Origin: Acanthosoma haemorrhoidale
Taxonomy: Eukaryota; Arthropoda; Insecta; Hemiptera; Acanthosomatidae
Assembly (NCBI GenBank): GCA_930367205.1
Contig: OV884009.1
Location: 32,187,841-32,251,840 of the forward strand
Direction of reading: 5' to 3'
Length of the DNA: 64,000 bases
In this document: positions 22,920 through 34,549 of the stretch, piece by piece
Layout of the letters: the number at the start of each line of letters is the position of its first letter
Position numbering within the stretch: position 1 is the first letter of the stretch
Position numbers and translations under genes: made by a program
Notes under the pieces: model-generated
What the model was told of the DNA's origin: nothing
Databases searched by the model: none
What the model saw: only the letters and a program-made list of their open reading frames with translations

Positions 22920-23640
22920 GTGAAGTTGCTTCAGAGGCATGACTTGGCGAAACGAGAATAAAGTTTTTCACTTTTGAGTTTTTGTCTCAAATTTCTTGAT
23001 ACTTCGATATTAAAATATATATAGCGTTGCACGGGATGCAGTTAAATAAAACTTTAAAATTCGATTGAATTTGTTTTTTACGGTTGGGATTATAGACAGA
23101 CAGACATGTGGTATGGACTGATCATAAGTCATGGAGATATCATGTGGAAAATCAGTTCCATGATTTGATAGCCTGCATGCTATCATAAAATAAAAAATTA
23201 ATGTTCAATTTGAAGTTCCTTAAAATACTACAATTTTTTTACAGTACAATGAATGAGATCCTCTATCTAGGGTTTCATTCATTTCTTGTTATTTTTCAAA
23301 ACCAGAAACAGCCATTTGTATGTGCCTGTTTGCCTGCTTTTTTAGTCCCCCGAATAGGCTAGAGGTTCATACTAAACTCTCTTAAAAAATATAGGTAACT
23401 CCGTAAAACACGAAAATGTATCATAAATATTTGATTAATGTCACGTTGATACAAGCAGAGGAAAGACGACCCTGATTGAAAGTTCGGACTCGGCAAAAAG
23501 TAGCTGCTCCAGCGTGCTGGATCAATGTTTATCTTTATTACACTGATGTTTCTAAAGTCGCTACAAAAACAGCTGCATTTGCAGCGGGGAGCTGAGGAGG
23601 AAGTTCAGTGCCATACCGCAGATAAGATAGACAAATAACC
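22920..23640. other. AT-rich spacer
   Basis: No gene, transposon or repeat is recognisable on either strand. Confidence 0.4.
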
Positions 23641-23689
23641 TTTGGAAATTAATTATGCAAGAAGTTTTGTTCCAATACGGTCAGATATT

Positions 23690-23960
23690 CGCGGCGAGGG
23701 GTGGCCCGGATTAATCTTGAATTAATTTTTCCCCCCTCCGTTAGCGAGTTGGGGGTCCCCCGGGTGCGGGCTTGGGGTAAAGGGGGGAGGGCAAGGAGGT
23801 GTTTCCTGGTGAGGATTACCGCTGCTTCGTGGATCGTCACTGATTCGTATGCTAATGAACTCTTCGATCACCAGCGAACGAGCACGCTAGCTCGTCCGGC
23901 TTCGTGTCGATCAGCCGTTCCGGGTCTTCGGGCGTTCCGCATAGTGCGTTTTTTTTAGTG
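23690..23960. other. GC- and CpG-rich island
   Basis: The composition changes abruptly to GC-rich with many CpG dinucleotides inside AT-rich flanks. It contains purine-rich G-runs (23760-23800) and an ATGCTAAT octamer-like word near 23848. The open frames on both strands (23701-23958 and 23649-23840) are by-products of low stop-codon density. It might be an unmethylated CpG island with promoter function or a foreign or simple GC-rich insert. No adjacent exon is seen. Confidence 0.35.
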
Positions 23961-24277
23961 GGACGGACATCTATTTGCATTCCTATCGGACCATTTATAA
24001 CAATTAAGATTGATAATGCAGCGGGAAAAAAACGGATATGTACAAAGTAATATATGCACTTATCGGTGAAGTTACATACGACCAGTAGATCAAAGGATCC
24101 AATAATAACTTTGTGTTATAGCCAATACAATTTAACATGGAAAGGATACCGGACCATGTTATAACAATTTATTAACAAGTTGAATTGTAAACATAATTTA
24201 CTTATTCTTATTTTCATTCTATATAACTTTAGTTTCAGGCTTGGCTCGTTTTAAAAAAAAACATTTAGTCAACCTTA

Positions 24278-24535
24278 GAGGAGAAGAAGGGCTGCCAGAA
24301 GGTTGACACCGTAGTTGGTAGGTGGTATTGAAGGGTAGGTGATCAGCACTTACCTCTCAAAATTAAATTGGGTTTTCTTAACAGGATTCAAATAGCTGCT
24401 CATTTATCCTCACGAGGCTGAGTCAACCTCGACCAGACCCATCCCTCAAGAAAACGTTACAGGCGTGCATCATCGGGGATCAAACCCGGATCTCTGCAGT
24501 CAGCATTCTCATAATCACTACGCTACGGGAACGTT
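24278..24535 (-). mobile_element. SINE-1, most complete copy
   Basis: On the minus strand the element starts with a tRNA-like head: an A-box-like TAGCGTAGTGATTATG (complement of 24510-24525) and a B-box GGTTTGATCCC (complement of 24476-24486). The body follows with GGTTGACTCAGCCTCGTGAG, then a block ending in CCACCTACCAACTACGGTG. The body recurs at 5420-5600 and 63088-63260. The structure (Pol III promoter, unrelated body, several dispersed copies) is that of a tRNA-derived SINE, which would rely on a LINE for movement. The GTTGACTCAGCC block resembles conserved SINE central domains described in invertebrates, but I cannot confirm that without a search. Confidence 0.65.
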
Positions 24536-24980
24536 CGGAAAAGCAGTTAACTAAAAAGAAATATTTTTGATAATATTAAAAGGTTTAAGTAAAACCAGCA
24601 GATTAAAGGATCTAATAATATCTCTTGCTCCAGGCTTGTCTTGACTTTAATTAAGGTACGGGACAATCGTCTTTCATCTGTCTGTAGGTGCTATGAGATT
24701 GGCTAGAAAAATTATTTAATCAGGTTTATTCCACAATACATCAATGTGTGGAGCGTGTTAGCTCCAAGAGGATTTGGACTTCAAATGTATGAAAATTTAA
24801 ATATTGTTGGATTGTACTGGTGGTATATAAGTTAGGAAATTTGTATGATTATTATATATATCCTACAATCATAGATCGTATATTTATAGAATTTATGTAT
24901 TGATTAGTACATACAAACACTGCCTGAAATGTGTGCCTGGGGTGCTTCTCCGCCCGGTCCCGGCCTAATACTCGGTAGCG

Positions 24981-25127
24981 ATGGGCGACCCAAATAATTT
25001 TAATGATACAAACAATAGCGTTGATTACCTGACTGTTTTACGCCCAAATAAACCGCCGAAACCAAACAACAATTCGAATTACGCTGACCGCGTGAGATTA
25101 AATGCAATGATTCCCATACGCTACTGA
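24981..25127 (+). CDS. small unrecognised open frame (48 codons)
   Basis: The frame starts with ATGGGCGACCC after GTAGCG and encodes DPNNFNDTNNSVDYL, then LRPNKPPKPNNNSNYADRV, and ends at a TGA. It falls between coding-like and chance. A second frame just downstream reads on as TEAEDGSTH, which suggests a frameshifted longer frame. I do not recognise the family; a retroelement ORF1 start is one possibility. Confidence 0.2.
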   Translation: MGDPNNFNDTNNSVDYLTVLRPNKPPKPNNNSNYADRVRLNAMIPIRY

Positions 25128-25129
25128 AG

Positions 25130-27075
25130 CTGAAGATGGTTCGACTCATTGAAGACGGTGACCCAAGAATAAATTCAAAGATATTCCAAAAAAAATGTAA
25201 ATTTTGAGATGCCAGATATAGAAATTGGGCATAAAGCCACTTTTTAAAATATTTTAGAGTACTTTTTATCATTTAAATTATATATAAACATACCCCGAAG
25301 GTAGCCACTCTACTTTCATAAGTATATTTGACGACACCTTGAAATACGCTGATTAGTTTTTGATGACAGGAGGTATGGAAAAATAAAGAAAACCTAAAAA
25401 CTATCGGTCCCGGTTGAGTATTTTAGAGTGGTGAGATAAAAAGGGTTAAAAAAAAAATTTGTGAGGTAACGGTACAAACGGCTTATTTAATACGCTTTAA
25501 GCTTCCATAGTTTTTTTTTTTTTTCTAGTTAATGTTACTTTTAAGAAAAGAGTCTCAAGAGTATATGTTGATATTATACCTTCACTAGTATATGATATTT
25601 TGAAGGATGCAAGAGTTGAATTTGATTAAAATAGGTGAAAAATATCTTTCCAAATTTTATTAATTAATAGTTTGTTGCGAAGTTTCGGGCTGTTATCAGT
25701 CCGAAAAAGTTTATACTCGGGCATCATTTTATACGACCAAAAAAAAAAAATCATATATAATTTATTAATAATATATTAACATCATAATTTTTTTGAATAA
25801 TATTTCATTTGATAAAAAGCATATTATCATTCACAAAAAAAAAAAAATTGGAAGAATATTATGCACATTTTTCAATCATATTGGTTTTTATTTCACTCTC
25901 TACGCCCTTTAGTTTGTGTTTAGATTTAAAAAAAAAATAGAATTCGTCCATTATCAATGTAATGGGAGGGCTCTGGTGCTTGGATCAACTAGATTTTTTA
26001 CTACGACATAAATTTGTTATTCTACTAAGCTATTTTTAAGGGAGAAATAGCCATTACGGGTACGGCGCCGTGCATTCTCGCGTGCTAAGACATTATTAGG
26101 CCTCCTTAAAGCAGTTATTATCCAGCTTCCACAGGTGGCGTGGATAGAGGTCTTGTACCCCGGCCGGATCACGAAGAGACCAAAACAAAAGTGGCCCAGG
26201 GGTTATGTTGGCCACTGGGTTAGAAGGGAGAAGTGGAAAGGAGGAGGAGGAGGAGGAGAAAGAACAATAAAAAGGACATACTTAACCTATCGACCCGCTA
26301 CGGGGGGTGTCCCGAGGGCGGAATAAAACCACCTCGTGGCCTCCACTGACAAGGGAGGGTGGTTTTCCGCTGGTCATAGGCTCGACACTCTCAACATGCA
26401 AAGTTCCGGGACCTGTGGTGAGGGTAAGACGATTGTACGAACAAGAACAGTTTCCACAGGCTTGAACCTCAAGTCGTCTCTTGGGGGGTCGTAGGAGCCC
26501 CGGCCCCATAAAAACTAGGACCATAAAAAGAAAGTTATACAATTTTCGCATAGGGTACGAAATTTCCACCTAAAAGTTAACGAAGGCTGATGGATCACAC
26601 GATCAAATATTTGTGATCAAATCGTATCAGTTGCGAAAAAGTTATGAACTTTTATAACCATCCACTGAATTATATAATGATAATTTGTTTCTTTATTTCA
26701 TTTTACGTTGTATGGGCTCATCGTTACGCATAGTTTGTCAGACGCCAGAGTGCCTCTGAACTAAAAATAAAATTCAATTAATTGGTAAAGCTAAAATATC
26801 CACTTATTCCACAACAGAAACAAAAATCAATCTACACGTAATATTAATCAGTTCGATTCAATATGACAGGAAAATATTTATTTATCAATTAACTAATAAG
26901 TAATGAAACATTACTGAATAAAACTGAAAGGAACTTGCAGGAAAAATATTCCTAGAACAAACGGCTGAGTAGAAAAAGGCAAAAGTTTATTGGTTTGATT
27001 TTGATTTAAGATAAACTTTATGATTTGGAATTTGTCACTGCTCCGTCTAGGAAGGTGTCGTGGTAACTTGTATTT
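25130..27075. other. AT-rich spacer with a GGA repeat
   Basis: No gene recognised. A purine microsatellite (GGA)n lies at 26235-26262, and poly-A/T tracts lie at about 25510-25525, 25740 and 25835. The GC-richer stretch 26130-26570 has short frames on both strands without motifs. Confidence 0.4.
26235..26262 (+). repeat. GGA trinucleotide repeat
   Basis: About seven GGA units are seen in succession within a purine-rich stretch. Confidence 0.8.
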
Positions 27076-27079
27076 TTTT

Positions 27080-27340
27080 TTTTTAATTTTCTTTATTTTT
27101 AAAAATACAATTCACTTAATCAGAATTGATAATTGTGATTTAAGAGCTGAGTCATACCTTATACACAATTCCACTCACTCAATAACTACAATTCACTCTC
27201 ATACCAATATCCAGAAATTGTACTTACAAAATTTTCTCAGGAGCCGCCATGCCACTTGTTGATAAATCGGGAGCAACTCACCGACCCCGAAGACGAGAAA
27301 GAGGGAAAAAGAGGTACAGACACTCAGGACTTGAGTATCT
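27080..27340 (-). mobile_element. divergent Jockey LINE 3' end
   Basis: In plus-strand order this region has CTTTATT-like sequence, CACTCTCATACCAATAT, then GACGAGAAAGAGGG and ACAGACACTCAGGACTTGA. The order and words parallel the Jockey-1 3' region (CTTTATT, CTCATTCATAC, GAGCGCGAGAG, ACAGACGCTCAGGAC), but the similarity is low. I infer an old or different subfamily copy on the minus strand. Confidence 0.35.
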
Positions 27341-27344
27341 TCCT

Positions 27345-29535
27345 CAAGGATATATAATTGAATGAATCCCAGGGCCATTGTTCAAAAATGTGCCTTATAA
27401 GTGAACTTGCAGTACCCCCCAGTTTTAATTTGCAAAAAGCGTAAACACGAATGCGGCGAAACCGTATCTGAGCACGAACATTGTACCTTTCGTTCCCGCA
27501 CATCCCAAGGATGTTGAACGTATGTTAATTTACTGCCGGCCGGGCCCGGAACGATCTGACAAAACAAAAAACCATTCCGGCTGTCATGTTTTTACAAAAG
27601 ACGTCCCTAAGTCATTAGTTGATTGAGTTTATTCGACTACTAAATTGAACCGTTCGGCCCGGAGACGTCCGCCCAAACCAGATCGTTCGACGTCTCAATG
27701 CGGTCAGGGTCCCAAGGACTTCAACCGGTCCTGTTATTATATATGAATCCAAATTGTTATAAATTACCCGATTTTCTGAAATGCTCAAAAGCTTTAATGG
27801 CAGCTACAACGGGCCGAAGATCGCCCGATAACGTCGCGTCGACGTTCAACCTTCGTATGATATATCGCCCAGTTTTATTTAATATTAATATTTAACGATA
27901 ATGGTTTTTCTCCGCTGATCATATCAGAAATCGTTCGCCAAGCGAATATTTAGTTATATTCGAAGCGTTTCTTGGGGATAAAAAACAAAAGGAGTGGAGG
28001 AGCTAAAAAACTGGAATAATTTTATTTATTCATTCCTCCAGTCATTAGCTCGTTAATTATAATATTGATAATCAATTATGTAGCGGTTTTATTTGGTGAA
28101 ACGTTTGTATACAAAAAGAGAATGTCAAGATTTTTTTTTTAATCCAAACTGGTAAAGGATTGGTCGAGTACATGAGTCATCAGAAACCAAAATTTACAAA
28201 TTTCTGACCCATTTCAAAGGAAGCAGCCTTGTAACAAATTAAAGTTGAGGATATTAATAATCATTAGTTGTGTGTAAGCTCACTGTTTTAATTACAAGGG
28301 GAATTACTCTTCTGAAACTATTCAACTGACCGCATTGAGTACAAGCCTAGCAAATATCAGACCTCACTCATTGGCCTCATCTCACAAAACGATGTGCTAG
28401 AGATTTTTTTCATTATTTATTATTGAACCAGTTGATCTGTTGTCTCACTTTTTTTCCACATAATACCATAAGAAATATGCAAGTTTATGAAATGTCTTAA
28501 TCATTGGAGAATAACCTTCCTCATCCTAGCTTGATGTAGACTTACACATGTTGTGTCGAAACCTTGTTCAAGAATAAACTTGATGAAATGCTAACAACTT
28601 TTTTTCATCAGCCCAAGCCGACCTCCCGACAAAGTCTATTAATCATTTATATGCTGAAGGTTAGCATTGAACATGCAGTAAATTACTTAAAGAGGGACGT
28701 GAAAAATCTTTAAAACATAGTCAGACGGTTTTGAATTTTTTGAGCTAATTTTTTGAGAAGGAACCAGTCGGTACCTTCACAGCATATTTATATTTTGTGG
28801 AATTTACCTTTTTTATTTTACATCCATAGTTTTTTTTTTTAGACCACATACCACAGAGAGGATAGTTCCGTGCCATTTTTAACTTCGGTCTCGACTATAA
28901 CTATTATTTAAGTTTTCAAAGTTTTTATATAGAAAAGTAATAAAAAAAATAGCACTATTTTGTTCTAAAGAATTTAAAAGAGCGAGAATGTTACAATGAT
29001 AAATTAAAGTCACATTAAATAAAAGCGAGGCAGAGAGGAGTGAGCCTTTGTCGGCCAAGGGAACAGGGAGCGGGTGACGAGTGGCTATTAAAATGACTAC
29101 ATATTATACTTCTGTTTAGAACCTTTTTGAAACCTGCTGTTTAACGAACCTGTCTTTAATTGCCGACACCCAAAATGAGGGGCTCTACTTTCAAACAGGT
29201 GATCGTCTTTTGTCCGTCTGCATGTCTGTGGGTTAATATTCATAAATATGATACAATCTATCTGAAATCTTAAACGTAAGCCACATGAAGTTTCTGTGAC
29301 AAAAGTAGGTAAGTGGGGTCAAAAATATTTATAAATAATTCGGGCGAGTTTCGCTCAAACATTATTTGAGATAAGGAGTTTATAGTTTTTCTCGTTATTA
29401 AATAAGCTTTGAAGAGGGTAACGCGTAACCGATTCCACAAAGTACCTCTCTGTTTCTGTCAATGGCAAAAGAAAATATTCGATACACGTCCCGATTTTCA
29501 GCAATGAAGTGTTTCCTGTAGTGTCCAGCATGCTG
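27345..29535. other. spacer, partly CpG-containing
   Basis: No gene recognised. A CpG-bearing portion at about 27440-27880 contains a perfect 8-bp inverted pair, GAGACGTC (27662-27669) and GACGTCTC (27687-27694). The segment around 29190-29290 resembles the dispersed repeat at 6665-6800. Confidence 0.35.
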
Positions 29536-29539
29536 TCAT

Positions 29540-29725
29540 GCTGTGCTGTCATGTAGTGTCATGCTGACTTCTGCGGAGACCCAGGTTCCGTACCCGACTA
29601 CCACGAGGACATTTTCTCAGCACCGTGAGTGGCTACTTGAGAAGTAGTGAATCCGGTTTAGAAATCCGAAATTATGGTTAAAGTTAAAATGACCTGGTCC
29701 ATCCTCAAATTGGATGAGGTGTGGT
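29540..29725 (+). repeat. possible tRNA-headed SINE
   Basis: The plus strand has a B-box-like CAGGTTCCGTACCCGA near 29590 after a GTGTCATGCTGACTTC stretch that could stand for an A-box region. A body without stops follows, and then CCATCCTCAAATTGGATGAG. There is no second copy in the window, so this rests on the B-box-like word alone. Confidence 0.25.
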
Positions 29726-29839
29726 TCCATGGAGATAATTAACACATGCTATTATGATAATTAATTATTGGTGGGAAAATGAGCGGGCATAGGCAGTTTT
29801 AGGACCTGTGTCAAACCCTTAGCTAAGTGTATTGATTTT

Positions 29840-30330
29840 TCTTTATTTTGCCAGGATAGAGCGGGAAAGCGAGAGAGCGAGAGGGCCTAGAGGAGCCAAT
29901 GACCAGGGCCGAAGAGGGCGGGACATCGGTCGGGCTTCGACACTATTGGGCCCCGGGGGTGGGGGATGCAAAAAAGGGGGGAAGGGCCGACCGTCCTGCT
30001 TTTTTGCGGCCTGGCTGCTCTGCGCAAGGCCCGCCCCACCCAAGGGGAGGGGGGCTTCGATTGATTGGAATCGGGGGAACGGGCCCTGCCGATCAGCCAA
30101 TAGCTGCCCGCCACCTCACCGCCATGCGCAACCCCTTCGACACTTATGTATTATCTATCGATACATTATTGCCGCCTCCCGTTCGGCCCCACCCCCGCAC
30201 CCCCTCTTCGATTTTTTCCCCTTTCGCTTTCACCTTGCCCACCAGCGGTGTCCTGCCCTTCGACATATCCAATCGTCCCAGCTGTTACCTCGAAGGTCCG
30301 CTCTTAATCAGTCACTTTTATACCTGTTCT
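29840..30330. other. GC/CpG-rich island with CCAAT and GC-box words
   Basis: This is the strongest GC island of the window. It includes AGCCAATGAC (29896) and AGCCAATAGC (30094), each a CCAAT word, GGGCGGG near 29918, and G- and C-runs at 29950-30060. Long open frames occur on both strands (29832-30362 and 29899-30411 plus; 29843-30100 and 29887-30114 minus), as expected where stop codons are rare. I infer a possible promoter-type CpG island. No exon, splice site or motif proves a gene. Confidence 0.4.
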
Positions 30331-30334
30331 TCTA

Positions 30335-32920
30335 TGCCATCTTCTGTTTGTATAATAAATAGTGAATACGATAAAAATTGTAACAAATTGATTTACCGGA
30401 AGGAATTGTAAAGTAAATTGAATTTCAAAAAAAATTTAGGGAAAAATTCAGAATTCGCACATATTTGAAATATGGGTTCGACTGTTATATTTTTTCTAAT
30501 GCCTCTGTCATATCTTCTGTTTGAAAATCATTTTAAAAAATAAACAGAACGATACGAATTGTCCAAATTGACTCACCCGCGGAAGGAATCACAAACTCAA
30601 TTGAATATAATTATGACTAAAATGAAAAGATGTGCATAATATCCTTTCAAAGTTCCAAAAATCCTCATTTACAATGGTCAATATGTCACAGTAGATATTC
30701 CGTTATGTGATAGGTCCTTCTTCATGGGTCCTTGCAATATATTACTTAAAAGTATTTATATCAATATTCTTCAGTAAATTTGATCAGGAATTTTCAGGAA
30801 CTTTAAATGTTATATAGCTTCTAAGCAGGAATTCAAGGCGATTATAGGAGCTCTTTATTGCATTTTTATCGGAAAGTAATTAGTGCTTTACGAGGAGTTG
30901 AGTGTTACACCTTTGAAATTTCAGAACGATTGAATAATTTTTGTGACTGCTATCATAAAACATTCGGTACCTGAACGACAGTAAAATCCTTCCCTTCGTG
31001 CTCAGCAGTACCAGAAGTAAAGGACGGAGAAAATGAAGGAACAATATAAAAGCCTAATCTTGTTTTCCTTGTAGCGTGTTTATTGTGAAACATTCGGTCT
31101 TTTAGATCAAGAATACTATTATATATTTTACTTGTTAAACCACGTCGGTCAGTAAAAATAGTCTTTTTAACAAATAAAAAAAATTATAAATTGTTAAAAT
31201 ATTGGTTATTCATGAATATAAAATTTAAGCGTGAACAATATCTTTTTGTACTCATAATTATTGGTATTTCAATATTTAAATTATCAGAAAAATAATCCAA
31301 AACTTCAGTACACTATAAAATTGGATACTCTAATAAATATTATTTGTTTTGTTCCCTTACTTTTCATAATTTACCAGAGCGTTTAAACTGAAAGAGAATT
31401 ATACATGAGGTTTTTAAAATGAATAAATGAACGGAAACCATCCCTAATAAGCTTTAAATACAAAACACTTTGTTTTTCTTTTATAAATAAATTATAGCTT
31501 CTTGGAAATTCAACGAGGTTAAATAACATATAAACCTGGGGCAAACTACGTCTAAAGGGAAGATGACAATATTGGATACGAAAGGGAGTGGGATGTTGGC
31601 ATAGAATTGCAGATACCCCGAAGTTAGTTTCAATTAAATTAATTGAATCGAAAATCAGGTAGTGGGTGCGGGGGGGGGGGGGGAGTTGGTGTTAAATGGT
31701 ATTCATGCTGACTGCGACCCTGCCCAAGTTGCCACCATTGCGTGTGTACATAGGCAAAGGCAAATATCGGACCGCTCACACTAGTTACATACCACTCACC
31801 ACTGAATGGTTATAGATATTGGCACTTTTCATCATGACTAGTATCGAATGAATCGTGGTGACTGATAAGTGAACCACTGTATTTCACGAAGCTTATGCAA
31901 ATGGACTTGCTTAAGTAATGATTGATACGCTGCATGTGAATTCTGAAGACGCGCTACAATGAATGCGTACATGGAAATGGTTTAAAGCAAACACAACGGT
32001 ATCGAACCCACGCCTGCTTTATCATCTAGCTATTAATTTACGCATAGCCCATAGTGGCCGTCATGAAATTAGACGCTTGTGATGAAGGGGCTACTTGGCA
32101 CGGTGTTAGCACATATGGGGGGGGGGGACTAATCGCTAATTTGCTTATTGCTTAATGATTGACATTACGCTTAATTACTGATATCACGTGGATGTAAGAG
32201 AAGTAATGCATAGAGCGGCAACATGGCTTGCCATGTACGTGCCATGCATTGTGGGTCTCATGCTTCTAATTTAGTTACTATAGTTGTAGCTTTGTCAGTC
32301 ATACCAACGTCAGCAAACTTCAACTAATCTAAAATAAGTTTCTAAGAATAATACTGGACAAACCAAGAAGACAATGCACTAATTATTCAAAGCTCCTTAT
32401 ATTTTAAAATCGAATTTTATAGATACTATATACATAGCGAGAATCCATTACTTTAAAGTATTGCTAACATCGATAAATTTTGACATCTAGCTACAAATTA
32501 CTTTTTTTTTTTTGTCGATAGGTTCTTTTCCTTTAACCTAATCAACCAAGAACCTAATCAAGACTTTAAATTATAAAGAACGATGATGTAAGTCTTTATT
32601 CGTATTCTAGATGCATTGTATATTAGCGTAAGACTATTTTATATTTTTATTTTTATAAAGTATTGGCAGTATATTGATTTGAATATGCATATACCTAACT
32701 GTCAAGCTGCTTCTCTTTTTATTTGTAATATTTTTTGTTTAATCTCAATATGTTTTGACTGAATACTTAATCGAAAAAGTCAAGTGTTCAGGCATTTTTC
32801 GGTAGATTTGATAGCTTTTTTGGCTGCTATTTTGGTACATGCGGGCATTCGAAATACCATTATGTTTATCGTTTTAAAGAAAAGGTCTTAGTTACATCTG
32901 TATTGACCTCATACATACTA
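30335..32920. other. AT-rich spacer
   Basis: No gene recognised. A 14-base G-run lies at 31670-31683 and an 11-base G-run near 32118. A tRNA-like block at about 31995-32060 is listed separately. Confidence 0.4.
31995..32060 (-). repeat. tRNA-like block with perfect B-box
   Basis: The minus strand contains TGGGTTCGATACC (complement of 31998-32010), an excellent Pol III B-box. About 35 bases upstream lies ATGCGTAAATTAATAG, a weak A-box candidate. It may be a SINE head or a decayed tRNA. No cloverleaf is convincing. Confidence 0.35.
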
Positions 32921-32924
32921 TTGA

Positions 32925-33195
32925 AACTGCTTTATTGCGATGAAATTACATCCTGCCTTATTAGGCAATAGTAATTGTGATAGATGTTCTCATGCATAGC
33001 ATATTTACAATTTTCATTCTCTCGCTCATTCATACAGTATTTACAAACAGCCCAGAGACATCCCAAACCCATCATGGTTGTCGCCTCGCTTGCATGCTAC
33101 GAGCTAGTCGAGGCTTACGAAGAGCGCGAGAGACACATACGCTCAGGACATGATTGGAGAAACTGGCCATTCCCAGGACTCCCAAACCTTATACA
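32925..33195 (-). mobile_element. Jockey-1 3' end, left part of a split copy
   Basis: In plus-strand order it starts with CTTTATTGCGATGAAATTACA, continues with CACTCGCTCATTCATACAG-like sequence, and ends at ACTCCCAAACC. This is the extreme 3' end of a minus-strand Jockey-1 element. The following part of the element resumes at 34254, so this copy appears interrupted. Confidence 0.8.
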
Positions 33196-33199
33196 TAAA

Positions 33200-34250
33200 A
33201 TAAATCTTTTATGTTATGTGATGTTTCCAAGGCAGGAGATTGGAAGTGGTCGCGTTAATATTTGTGTTTTGTACGAGACAAGCCTCCGGTACTGGGATTG
33301 GCGAGCACCTACATTTTAAAGGCTGCCAAAAAAGTCTTTTGGGTAAGATGGGACCCCCAAGTCAACTTATCAGTTTAAATTGGCCAATCCATGTGCACTT
33401 AATGAGAGCACTAAATTCTGAATGGTTCACAATTCAACCTTCGAATAGTCCATAGACGAAAAAAAATTATTAGAAACATAAATAAATCCCCTATTTCGTA
33501 AAAGAACACATGACCACCTACTAAAGCCATTTAACCATCCTGTACCTTTTGCCTCACTTGATATCAGATCCTGTCATATAATGGGTCGTCGGAAAGCAAC
33601 GTGGTTCTCGAAACTACGAAGAATACCATAGGGATACAATTCAGAAATTTTGCGAGGAGCGACAATTTTCAAAGCATGGAAACCGCTGTTAATCAGAGCA
33701 GAAATTCGTTTTTGAATTCCTAGGATTTTCATCTACTCCTACCATCCGTAAATATTCAGGAGTAGACTACTACGCTCGGCCAATGGGAGCTTTTATTTTT
33801 GATACTTACTTCCATACCAGTACACTAGTTTATGCTATTATATTCAACTGTATCCTAATATACAAAATGTAAGGCAATACATAAAGGATCTACCGTTTCT
33901 ACGGATATATATATCCTTTTATAACTACTTCACTTACCCTCATATACCACGCCTCTCTACGCTCCGCTGAATAATTAAAATATTTGATTTAATGAAATGT
34001 AACTATTCAGCTACAGATTTGACACCTCTTTCAAATCCTGAGCGTATTGAATTAAAATTGAATTATAATTTTAATGAAAATATAATTTTAATGAAGTTTA
34101 ATAGTGTCTCTATCAATTCTCACCAAAAGTAATTTATCTCAATGAATTTAGGTGGTGATAAATGGAAAGAATTTCATTTATAGAAAATAGAATTTACAAA
34201 ACGATATGCTTTATTCAAGTGTTTGAACGTATTTAATGAAACATAATTTT
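33200..34250. other. unknown 1.05-kb insert within a Jockey copy
   Basis: This segment separates two consecutive parts of one Jockey-1 3' end. The words ACATAAAATAAAT at the left edge and ACATAATTTTATTT at the right edge are similar and could be a decayed target duplication, but I see no clear terminal repeats. I do not recognise coding motifs. Confidence 0.4.
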
Positions 34251-34253
34251 ATT

Positions 34254-34545
34254 TATAGCAGGTCACGAGGCCTCTACCGTTTTAGTCTCCGCAGAGGATT
34301 ATAAGGATAAATGGTGCAGTTCAATGACTGTGCTAGGGGATTAGGGTGGTTGGATAGGTTACTACGGAATTTCATGAACTTGGAAGGGATGAGTTCAAGA
34401 ATGTAAGGTATATTAATATCGATATGAAGGGTTTTGTTGCTGACGTAATAGGGGCATTTACTATTGTTCTCAGGACGTTTCAGGATTGGATACGCTTGGT
34501 GTTCGACTTTTTTGCTTTCCCTCATAGCTCTATTCCGTATGGAAA
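34254..34545 (-). mobile_element. Jockey-1 3' end, right part of a split copy
   Basis: It continues the element interrupted at 33195: TATAGCAGGTCACGAGGCC, then the ORF2 end, whose minus-strand frame at 34274-34525 includes SNKTLHIDINIPYILELI and PSKFMKFRSNLSNHPNPL. The copy is 5'-truncated near the segment that encodes WGT in the longest copy. Confidence 0.8.
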
Positions 34546-34549
34546 TATA

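Noticed and set aside
29832..30411. Two overlapping plus-strand frames of 176 and 170 codons, plus two on the minus strand
   Set aside because: All four frames are open because the segment is GC-rich. None has a motif, and they cannot all be real. I kept only the CpG-island observation.
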